From NCBI GenBank assembly GCA_027488495.1, contig JAIYBO010000257.1:1-7957 (forward strand): 7,957 nucleotides of DNA, given 5' to 3'. The position numbers and the translations under genes were made by a program. Numbering within the stretch: position 1 is the stretch's first letter; each line of letters starts with the position of its first letter. The DNA comes from Bacteroidota bacterium. GTDB taxonomy: Bacteria > Bacteroidota > Bacteroidia > NS11-12g > UBA955. This document shows, in pieces, positions 1-5,406 of the stretch. The notes beneath the pieces are model-generated. The model was not told the origin of the DNA, made no database searches, and saw nothing but the letters and a program-made list of their open reading frames with translations.

Positions 1-150
1 ACTCGTGGGCGCCGTTTGCACAGGAGCCACCGGCTTCTTCTTAGGTTTTGCTCCCTTTTGTGCCATCGCTGGCGCGAACAAACCCAAACCCAAAATGGCC
101 AAAGCCAACTTATAACTTACCAATCGATGATTCACGATATTTTTCACCAT
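1..150 (-). CDS. Exported protein, N-terminal fragment (function unknown)
   Basis: Reading the minus strand from an ATG at 150-148 gives 50 uninterrupted codons to the window edge. The product begins with a clear Sec signal peptide: basic residues up to about residue 14 (MVKN..., R9, K14), a hydrophobic core LALAILGLGLFA at residues 15-26, and an AMA|Q type cleavage site after residue 30. The mature part starts QKGAKPKKKPVAP, a Lys/Pro/Ala-rich stretch that looks like a flexible linker leading to a domain outside the window. There is no Cys at the cleavage site, so it is not a lipoprotein. It should therefore be periplasmic, outer-membrane or secreted. A TAGGTTTG promoter-like box lies 6 nt ahead of the ATG. 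The family cannot be identified from 50 residues. The start and strand are well supported by the signal peptide. Confidence 0.72.
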   Translation of the reverse strand, partial: MVKNIVNHRLVSYKLALAILGLGLFAPAMAQKGAKPKKKPVAPVQTAPTS

Positions 151-156
151 AGTTTA

Positions 157-187
157 CAAACCTACAAGAATTTTGCCACAAGCGAAA
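157..187 (-). promoter_or_regulatory. Putative Bacteroidota-type promoter of the minus-strand exported protein
   Basis: On the minus strand the -7 type box TAGGTTTG (plus positions 157-164) matches TAnnTTTG exactly. A TTTC at plus 184-187, 19 nt upstream, could serve as the -33 box. The box ends only 6 nt before the ATG, so a transcript from it would be leaderless or nearly so. The -7 match is exact but the -33 match is partial, and there is no experimental support. Confidence 0.5.
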
Positions 188-310
188 TATCGAAAACCAC
201 AATGAACGAATTGTACCTCAATTTCATCGGAAAGTAATTAAAAAAATCGATCGATCATGAACAAAAAGACCCTTGTATGACATTAGGAATCAACGGCAAT
301 AAATCCGATT

Positions 311-344
311 TTTGCGGTCTCAAAACCAAACGGCAATCCTTTTG
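311..344 (+). promoter_or_regulatory. Weak candidate promoter for the GNAT gene
   Basis: TTTG at 311-314 followed after 22 nt by TCCTTTTG at 337-344 fits the Bacteroidota -33/-7 pattern except for C in place of A at the second base of the -7 box. It would give a leader of about 20 nt before the TTG start at 368. This is the best candidate in the upstream region, but the match is imperfect. Confidence 0.28.
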
Positions 345-367
345 TTTCATACTTCATTCAACCCATT

Positions 368-1327
368 TTGAAACCCCTAGATTTTCAAACCTTCAACCAA
401 CTTCAAACCGCGTTTGGAAACTATGAGGAAAATCTCAATATCGGCGGGCAATCGTTTCCGTTCAGCAACATTGAGTTGAGTAAGCCCACAGGCAAATACG
501 TTTCAAGGGTCATTTTAAAATTGGCCACCGCCCTCAGTGCCAAAGGTTTTGTAAAATACGCCGGCAACGCATGCAGTCCGGGGCTCCAATTCCCAAACAT
601 CCAATCCAACGAGAGTTTATCAAACCTCGATAAAATCAATTGTGGCATATTGATCATCAATGTACTTGGCGAACCCCAATATCAAAACGCCATCACCTTA
701 CCAGCAGAGCCATTCATGAACCTAACCATCCAACCAGAATGGGAATCGTTCAACGATTATCTCACAGCGATGAGCTCCAAGTACCGAGTTAGAACCAAAA
801 AAGTTTTAAGCAATTCCGAAACCTACGTAAAGTTGGAACTGTTGCACAACCAAGCCAACGAATGGATTCCTCAATGCGCACAAATGCTCGGTCATACCCT
901 TAAAGACAAAACCTTGGCCATCTCCCCCAGATTGTCGAACATGCTACATACTTTTGTGAGAGCACTGAAATCGCAATTCAAAGTGTGGGGATATTACAAA
1001 GACGGCGCATTGTGTGGTTTTATCTCTGCCATCGAAAGTGAACATGGTTTGTACGCCATGCACCTCGGCCTCACCGATCAAGCCGCTCAAGATCAACTCT
1101 ATCAGCGAATGATGTACGATGTGATAGAATATGGCATCGTACAAAAAGATGAATTTGTGTGTTTGGGAAGAACAGCCACCGAAATCAAAAGCACTATGGG
1201 CGCAGTTCCTGTAGAGAATAGCTATGTTTTTCATGCAAAAAACAAAATCATCCGAAACATCATCGCCCTGTACAAAAACAGATTTTACAAACCCAAATCC
1301 TACCAACTTCGCAACCCGTTTAAATAA
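368..1327 (+). CDS. GNAT-fold (FemAB/BioF2-like) acyltransferase, uncharacterised
   Basis: This 319-residue protein resembles the Bacteroidota group of GNAT-superfamily proteins with a double-GNAT or FemAB-like architecture. The visible signs are a region around residues 125-147 (WESFNDYLTAMSSKYRVRTKK) of the kind in which such proteins carry a W-x-x-Y/F-L...K-x-R motif; a central strand pair at 205-222 ending KVWGYYKDGALCGFISA, the usual beta-strand pair of the acyl-CoA binding core; a helix at 241-257 (DQLYQRMMYDVIEYGI); and a signature LGRTATEIKSTMGAVPV at 266-282. No signal peptide or membrane segment is seen, so it is cytoplasmic. Acyl donor and acceptor are unknown; family members range from peptidoglycan or lipid modification to small-molecule acylation. 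The start is chosen as TTG at 368: no ATG occurs in frame until residue 117, well inside conserved sequence, and no in-frame ATG, GTG or TTG lies between it and the upstream stop at 284-286. The gene is complete and stands alone in its presumed transcript. Confidence 0.68.
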   Translation: MKPLDFQTFNQLQTAFGNYEENLNIGGQSFPFSNIELSKPTGKYVSRVILKLATALSAKGFVKYAGNACSPGLQFPNIQSNESLSNLDKINCGILIINVLGEPQYQNAITLPAEPFMNLTIQPEWESFNDYLTAMSSKYRVRTKKVLSNSETYVKLELLHNQANEWIPQCAQMLGHTLKDKTLAISPRLSNMLHTFVRALKSQFKVWGYYKDGALCGFISAIESEHGLYAMHLGLTDQAAQDQLYQRMMYDVIEYGIVQKDEFVCLGRTATEIKSTMGAVPVENSYVFHAKNKIIRNIIALYKNRFYKPKSYQLRNPFK

Positions 1328-1352
1328 TACAAAGCGAAAATCCCTACTTTCG
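1319..1352 (+). promoter_or_regulatory. Putative promoter of the C1 peptidase gene
   Basis: TTTA (1319-1322) and TACTTTCG (1345-1352) are separated by 22 nt and follow the Bacteroidota TTTG...TAnnTTTG pattern with one change in each box. The -33 box overlaps the last codons of the GNAT gene, and the -7 box ends 6 nt before the peptidase ATG at 1359. Its -7 box also lies inside the right arm and loop of the inverted repeat at 1327-1360. A transcript from here would have almost no leader. Confidence 0.42.
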
Positions 1353-1360
1353 CATTGTAT
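1327..1360. repeat. Inverted repeat overlapping stop codon and next start codon
   Basis: ATACAAAGCGAAA (1327-1339) and TTTCGCATTGTAT (1348-1360) are inverted copies with a single mismatch in 13 positions, separated by an 8-nt loop. The left arm begins on the last base of the GNAT stop codon and the right arm ends on the first two bases of the peptidase ATG. It has no following T-run, so it is not a classical intrinsic terminator. It could be an operator, or an RNA hairpin that hides the start codon in read-through transcripts. Confidence 0.6.
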
Positions 1361-2576
1361 GAAATACCCGCTATTTGCCATCATCGCTTGCGCCACCATT
1401 GGCCAATTGCAAGCACAGCAAAATACCACGGCGCCCGCCGCAATCGATTACAGCATCAATAAAGTGGGCAGCAATTACCTGTTCACACCCAGTAAAATAC
1501 TATCCGCAACCCCTGTTGAAGACCAATGCAAAACCAGCACTTGTTGGAGCTACAGCACGCTGTCATTGCTCGAAAGTGAATTGATCCGTTTGGGTAAAGG
1601 CCAGCACAACCTCAGTCAAATGTACGTGGCCCGTTGCGCCTATACCGAAAAAGCCATCACTTATCTGCGCATGAATGGCAACCACAGCTTCGACCAAGGC
1701 GGCGAAGGATGGGATATTCCGAGCATCGTATCAAAATATGGCATCGTACCTGAAAGTGTTTATACCGGTCTAAAAAATGGGGCTACCCGTCATGACCACA
1801 GCGAAATGATTGCGGTTTTAAAAGGCTTCATGAGTGCTTTGGTAAAAAGAGACTTGGGCACCTATTCAGAAAATTGGATCCCCGCTTTTGAAGGCATTTT
1901 GGATGCTTACCTTGGCCCGATTCCCAAAGAATTTACCTACCAAGGAAAAAATTACACCCCACAATCTTTTGCCGCTTCCCTGCAATTGAACATGTCTGAT
2001 TATGTGGCTTTAACCAGCTTCACCCACCACCCAGATTACAGTCATTTCGTGATTGAAGTGCCCGACAACTGGGCGATGGATCGCGCCTACAATTTGCCAT
2101 TGACCGAATTCACAAATACCGTAATCAACGCCATCGACAAAGGATATACAGTGGCTTGGGCTGCCGATGTGAGCGAAAAAGGGTTCTCTTTCCGCGATGG
2201 TTTGGCGATTGTTCCCGCCGATGAGTCTACAATCAAAAAAATTGGAACCGATAACGCAGGTTTCAACGATGCCGGTGCGAAAAAAGAAGGCAACGCCTTC
2301 TCTCAACCCGTTGCAGAACTCAATATCACGCCCGAATTGCGACAAACGGCTTTCGACAAGCAAACCACTACAGACGACCACGGCATGCACATCGTTGGGG
2401 TTTCAAAAGAGAAAAACGGCGGCACGTATTTTTTGGTAAAAAACTCTTGGGGCACAGGCAATGCGTTGGGCGGATACTTCTACGTGAGCGAGGCGTATTT
2501 CAAATACAAAACGATTTCCGTGATGCTTCACAAAGACGCGATCGACAAAGCCACAACCAAGAAGCTGGGCATTTAA
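1359..2576 (+). CDS. Exported papain-fold cysteine peptidase (C1, PepC/bleomycin hydrolase-like)
   Basis: This 405-residue protein is a clan CA cysteine peptidase. Residues 1-19 (MKYPLFAIIACATIGQLQA) form a signal peptide with an LQA|Q cleavage site, which fixes the start at 1359; the reading frame stays open further upstream, but that part overlaps the GNAT gene. The catalytic residues are all visible: oxyanion Gln56, nucleophile Cys62 in TCWSYST, His341 in DDHGMHIVGV and Asn362 in VKNSWG. The C-terminal block YFLVKNSWGTGNALGGYFYVSEAYF is the typical end of the PepC/bleomycin hydrolase group in Bacteroidota. Unlike classical cytosolic PepC, this one should act in the periplasm or outside the cell, cutting peptides or acting as an aminopeptidase. 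An oddity is Cys57 directly after the oxyanion Gln, where relatives usually have Gly. Its substrate and its relation to neighbours are unknown. Confidence 0.88.
   Translation: MKYPLFAIIACATIGQLQAQQNTTAPAAIDYSINKVGSNYLFTPSKILSATPVEDQCKTSTCWSYSTLSLLESELIRLGKGQHNLSQMYVARCAYTEKAITYLRMNGNHSFDQGGEGWDIPSIVSKYGIVPESVYTGLKNGATRHDHSEMIAVLKGFMSALVKRDLGTYSENWIPAFEGILDAYLGPIPKEFTYQGKNYTPQSFAASLQLNMSDYVALTSFTHHPDYSHFVIEVPDNWAMDRAYNLPLTEFTNTVINAIDKGYTVAWAADVSEKGFSFRDGLAIVPADESTIKKIGTDNAGFNDAGAKKEGNAFSQPVAELNITPELRQTAFDKQTTTDDHGMHIVGVSKEKNGGTYFLVKNSWGTGNALGGYFYVSEAYFKYKTISVMLHKDAIDKATTKKLGI
2285..2301. repeat. Small perfect inverted repeat inside the peptidase gene
   Basis: AGAAGGC (2285-2291) and GCCTTCT (2295-2301) are perfect inverted copies around an AAC loop. 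It lies in a coding stretch rich in charged residues, upstream of the catalytic His. At 7 bp it may be chance. Confidence 0.4.
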
Positions 2577-2604
2577 CGAATATCAAACAAATCACGTATC
2601 TTTG
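2572..2604 (+). promoter_or_regulatory. Putative promoter of ald
   Basis: TTTA (2572-2575) overlaps the stop codon of the peptidase gene and is followed after 21 nt by TATCTTTG (2597-2604), an exact match to the Bacteroidota -7 consensus TAnnTTTG. The ald ATG follows 15 nt after the box, which leaves a leader of roughly 10 nt. This is the best plus-strand promoter candidate in the window. Confidence 0.55.
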
Positions 2605-2619
2605 CGGCACTTTTCAACC

Positions 2620-3735
2620 ATGATCATAGGCGTTCCAAAAGAAATCAAAAACAACGAAAACCGCGTGGCATTGACGCCCGCAGGTGCAAGTGAATTGATC
2701 AAACACGGTCACACATTGTATGTTCAAAAAACAGCAGGTGAAGGCAGTGGTTTTTCAGACTCTGAATATCAAGCCGCTGGCGCTACCATCCTCAACACCA
2801 TCGAGGAAGTGTATGCCATCGCCGAGATGATCATCAAAGTAAAAGAACCCATCGAAAGCGAATACAGCTTGATCAAAAAAGATCAGCTGTTGTTTACATA
2901 TTTCCACTTTGCTTCATATGAGCCATTGACCCACGCCATGATTGAGCGCGGCGCCGTTTGTTTGGCCTATGAAACCGTAGAAAAAGCAGACCGCAGCTTG
3001 CCATTGCTAATCCCAATGAGCGAAGTGGCTGGTAGAATGAGTATTCAAGAAGGCGCAAAATACCTTGAGAAGCCAATGGGTGGTAGAGGTGTTTTGTTGG
3101 GCGGTGTCCCAGGTGTTAAACCAGCTGAAGTATTGGTATTGGGCGGTGGTATCGTTGGAACTCAAGCAGCAAAAATGGCCGCTGGATTGGGTGCTCGTGT
3201 AACCATGATGGACATCAGTTTGCCACGTTTACGTCAACTCGACGACATCATGCCTGCCAACGTAGAAACCATGATTTCTAACGAATACAACGTACGCAAT
3301 GCCATCAAAACTGCCGATTTGGTGATTGGTGGTGTGTTGATCCCTGGTGCCAAAGCGCCAAAATTGATTACTCGCGACATGTTGCCTTCAATGAAAAAAG
3401 GTGCTGTGATTGTGGATGTAGCCATCGATCAAGGCGGTTGCTTTGAAACATCTAAACCCACAACCCACGCAGAGCCTTGCTATGAGGTAGATGGCGTAGT
3501 TCACTATTGCGTAGCCAACATGCCTGGTGCAGTTCCCTATACTTCAACATTGGCATTGACCAATGCAACTTTGCCGTATGCTGTTCAGTTGGCAAACAAA
3601 GGTTGGAAGAAAGCCTGTGCCGATAGCAACGAATTGAAGCTTGGATTGAATGTAATCAACGGTAAAGTGGTTTACCAAGGTGTGGCTGAAGCCTTCAACC
3701 TTGAATATACCCCAGTTGATACCTTCTTGAACTAA
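2620..3735 (+). CDS. ald: Alanine dehydrogenase (NAD-dependent)
   Basis: The enzyme interconverts L-alanine and pyruvate plus ammonia with NAD+/NADH in the cytoplasm, linking amino-acid catabolism and nitrogen assimilation to central carbon. The 371-residue length is the family norm. It opens with the family signature MIIGVPKEIKNNENRVALTP, which places the start at 2620 instead of the in-frame TTG at 2602 that falls inside the promoter box. Key residues sit at their canonical numbers: substrate-binding Arg15 and Lys75 (VKEP), catalytic His96 (YFHFAS) and Asp270 (VAIDQGG). The Rossmann nucleotide-binding loop is VLVLGGGIVGTQAAKMA at about 171-187, with Asp198 at the end of the second strand, the usual NAD preference marker. 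Codon use favours that of highly expressed genes (TTG, GGT, GTA). No frameshift or missing residue is seen. The hydrolase gene follows after 7 nt and is probably co-transcribed. Confidence 0.97.
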   Translation: MIIGVPKEIKNNENRVALTPAGASELIKHGHTLYVQKTAGEGSGFSDSEYQAAGATILNTIEEVYAIAEMIIKVKEPIESEYSLIKKDQLLFTYFHFASYEPLTHAMIERGAVCLAYETVEKADRSLPLLIPMSEVAGRMSIQEGAKYLEKPMGGRGVLLGGVPGVKPAEVLVLGGGIVGTQAAKMAAGLGARVTMMDISLPRLRQLDDIMPANVETMISNEYNVRNAIKTADLVIGGVLIPGAKAPKLITRDMLPSMKKGAVIVDVAIDQGGCFETSKPTTHAEPCYEVDGVVHYCVANMPGAVPYTSTLALTNATLPYAVQLANKGWKKACADSNELKLGLNVINGKVVYQGVAEAFNLEYTPVDTFLN

Positions 3736-3742
3736 TTTCGAT

Positions 3743-4516
3743 ATGACCAGCTTGGTCAATTACCGCATTTACGGGGAAAATCACGCCCATCCCATTTACA
3801 TCTCGCATGGCATTTTTGGCATGCTAGACAATTGGCATCTTACTGCTCAAAAACTCGCAGAAACGCACCGCGTAATCACTTACGATGCGAGAAATCACGG
3901 CAAAAGTTTTCATGACGATGATGCAGGTTATTTAGCCATGAGCGATGACCTGCGCAACCTCATGATTTCTTTGGGCGATGACAAGTCCACCATCATCGGC
4001 CACTCAATGGGTGGTAAAACAGCCATGGTTTTTGCGGATCGATACCCCGAAATGGTCCACCAATTGATCGTGGTAGATATCGCCCCGAAGAGATACGTGC
4101 CCGGACATTTGGGTTATTTCAGGGCGTTCAAAGAAGTGCCACTGCATACGCTAAACTCCAGAAAAGAAGCCGAAGAAGCGTTTGAACCATTCGCCCCAGA
4201 AATGGGTGTTCGTCAATTTTTACTCAAAAACATCGAACCCATTCCCGGCGGTGGCTATGCAACCAAGAGCAATTTGCAAGCCCTTGAAAATCATTACGAT
4301 GAAATCATTGGTGAACTACAGTTTAACCATGTCTTTCTCAAGCAAGTGGATTTCATTGGGGGCAGTAAAAGTGGGTACATCAAAGAGGAAGACAAAGACG
4401 AAATCTACAAACATTTTCCCACAGCCCAATTCCATGTGGTGAACAACGCGGGACATTGGGTGCATGCCGAAAACCCACAAGGATTCCTCGATTGCCTCTT
4501 TTCCATTCTCGCTTGA
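3743..4516 (+). CDS. Alpha/beta hydrolase, YbfF/ABHD11-like esterase
   Basis: This 257-residue protein has the full alpha/beta-hydrolase fold order: an early oxyanion-hole motif SHGIFGMLDNW at 21-31, the DARNHGKS block at 48-55, the nucleophile elbow GHSMGGK with Ser88, a VVDIAP segment with Asp112, and the terminal His238 in NAGHWVHAENP. This pattern, notably the D-A-R-N-H-G block and GHSMGGK, is that of the YbfF (bacterial) and ABHD11 (mitochondrial) esterase branch, which hydrolyse short acyl esters or acyl-CoA-like substrates. There Asp112 is the likely acid of the triad by analogy with YbfF. No signal peptide is seen, so it is cytosolic. It starts 7 nt after ald with no convincing promoter of its own. 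The physiological substrate is unknown, and the link with ald may be only transcriptional. Confidence 0.88.
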   Translation: MTSLVNYRIYGENHAHPIYISHGIFGMLDNWHLTAQKLAETHRVITYDARNHGKSFHDDDAGYLAMSDDLRNLMISLGDDKSTIIGHSMGGKTAMVFADRYPEMVHQLIVVDIAPKRYVPGHLGYFRAFKEVPLHTLNSRKEAEEAFEPFAPEMGVRQFLLKNIEPIPGGGYATKSNLQALENHYDEIIGELQFNHVFLKQVDFIGGSKSGYIKEEDKDEIYKHFPTAQFHVVNNAGHWVHAENPQGFLDCLFSILA

Positions 4517-4544
4517 GAATTTCCCAATCGTTTTTGTACCTTCG
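4512..4544 (+). promoter_or_regulatory. Putative promoter of the barrel protein-waaA operon
   Basis: CTTG (4512-4515), overlapping the end of the hydrolase gene, is followed after 21 nt by TACCTTCG (4537-4544), a one-mismatch version of TAnnTTTG. The ATG at 4555 lies 10 nt downstream. Position and spacing match the other candidate promoters in this window. Confidence 0.42.
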
Positions 4545-4554
4545 TTTTTCACCT

Positions 4555-5406
4555 ATGCAACGCGCAACGTTTAGTTTCATCCTTTGTATTTTCCTGGCAA
4601 CACCCCTGTTTTTGCGTGGTGAAAACAACATCCATCCTATACCAACGACAACTGTTACCCCGAAAGATTCGGCCAAAACACAACCAAACAATGCGCAGCA
4701 ACCACTCACACGACCCACTTGGGTGAGCATGCACGTGGGCGGCGGATTTCAATACAATTTGGGCGGCTGGAGAGAGCGATACAATGCCAATGCGAATTTT
4801 GATTTAGGTGCCGATTACCAGTTTCAAGAAAAATGGCTGTTGGGGTTCAATTTCAGTCCTTATACCGGTGGATGGGTGAACACCGATAGTTTGTATGGCG
4901 ATATGATTGCCGGCTCCAATTATCTGTTCGATGTGAACGGAAATCCAGCGGTGATCAGAACCTACATGAGGGGATTCAATTTTTGCGCAACGGCAGGTAA
5001 AATCATCCCATTGAAGCAAAGCACATTGAAAAATCCGGCCACTTGGTCGTTGCAATTGGTGGGTGGCTTGGGCTATCACGAGCATTTCACAAAGTTTCAG
5101 TTCGATAAGGGCTTATTGCCACAGTTGGAGGGATATTATGAGGAGGGGCACGACAATTATCGGGCAGGGTATTGCATCACGGAACAGTGTCGATTGCAGT
5201 ACATGAACCCCAACACGTTGAGTTTTCACGTGGGCGTACAGATGTTGCAGGGATTCACCAAAAACATGAGAGATTGGGACATGAGCACGTTTCGCGCTGC
5301 GGATCCCAAGCAAACTGATTTGAGTTTTGGAATATACGGAGGATTGATTATTCCCATCATCATTTACACGAAAAACACGGTTCGAGAAGCGGAATATTTC
5401 GAATGA
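4555..5406 (+). CDS. Probable outer-membrane beta-barrel protein
   Basis: This 283-residue protein begins with a signal peptide (MQRATFSFILCIFLATPLFLRG, cleaved near residue 22), which fixes the start at 4555, although the frame is open further upstream within the hydrolase gene. A Pro/Thr/Gln/Asn-rich linker (about 26-54) follows. The rest shows alternating aromatic/hydrophobic strands typical of a small porin-like barrel: WVSMHVGGGFQYNLGG (56-71), FDLGADYQF...WLLGFNFSPYTGG (82-106), YMRGFNFCATAGKI (137-150), WSLQLVGGLGYHEHF (164-178), LSFHVGVQMLQGF (222-234) and LSFGIYGGLIIPIIIY (256-271). The last strand does not end in the usual C-terminal aromatic but is followed by about 12 charged residues. 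Cys207 and Cys212 could form a disulfide in a loop. The family is not recognised; the role (structural, transport or adhesion) is open. Its stop overlaps the waaA start in ATGA, so the two are translationally coupled. Confidence 0.72.
   Translation: MQRATFSFILCIFLATPLFLRGENNIHPIPTTTVTPKDSAKTQPNNAQQPLTRPTWVSMHVGGGFQYNLGGWRERYNANANFDLGADYQFQEKWLLGFNFSPYTGGWVNTDSLYGDMIAGSNYLFDVNGNPAVIRTYMRGFNFCATAGKIIPLKQSTLKNPATWSLQLVGGLGYHEHFTKFQFDKGLLPQLEGYYEEGHDNYRAGYCITEQCRLQYMNPNTLSFHVGVQMLQGFTKNMRDWDMSTFRAADPKQTDLSFGIYGGLIIPIIIYTKNTVREAEYFE

Larger units (their letters stand above)
151..367. other. Divergent intergenic region
   Basis: These 217 bp lie between the start codons of two divergent genes. Apart from the promoter-like boxes listed separately, I see a 10-bp perfect palindrome ATCGATCGAT at 246-255 and a 9-bp direct repeat AACGGCAAT at 292-300 and 329-337, starts 37 bp apart. 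Neither is long enough to be called an operator by sequence alone. The only small plus-strand reading frame (ATG at 202, stop at 237, 11 residues) has no support as a gene. No tRNA, riboswitch or terminator hairpin was recognised. Confidence 0.6.

Noticed and set aside
246..255. Palindrome ATCGATCGAT in the divergent intergenic region as an operator
   Set aside because: It is a short alternating GATC/CGAT repeat, single copy, and not placed on a recognised promoter box, so sequence alone does not support an operator.
1224..1358. N-terminal extension of the peptidase upstream of the ATG at 1359
   Set aside because: The frame is open, but it overlaps the GNAT gene and would bury the signal peptide 45 residues inside the protein.
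944..1429. Long minus-strand open frame opposite the GNAT gene
   Set aside because: It lies antisense to a well-supported gene, and its translation shows no recognisable domain.
2949..2956. CGGCGCCG palindrome inside ald
   Set aside because: An 8-bp palindrome is expected by chance in a window of this size, and it lies within conserved coding sequence.
4456..4554. N-terminal extension of the barrel protein upstream of 4555
   Set aside because: It overlaps the end of the hydrolase gene and would place basic sequence ahead of the evident signal peptide.
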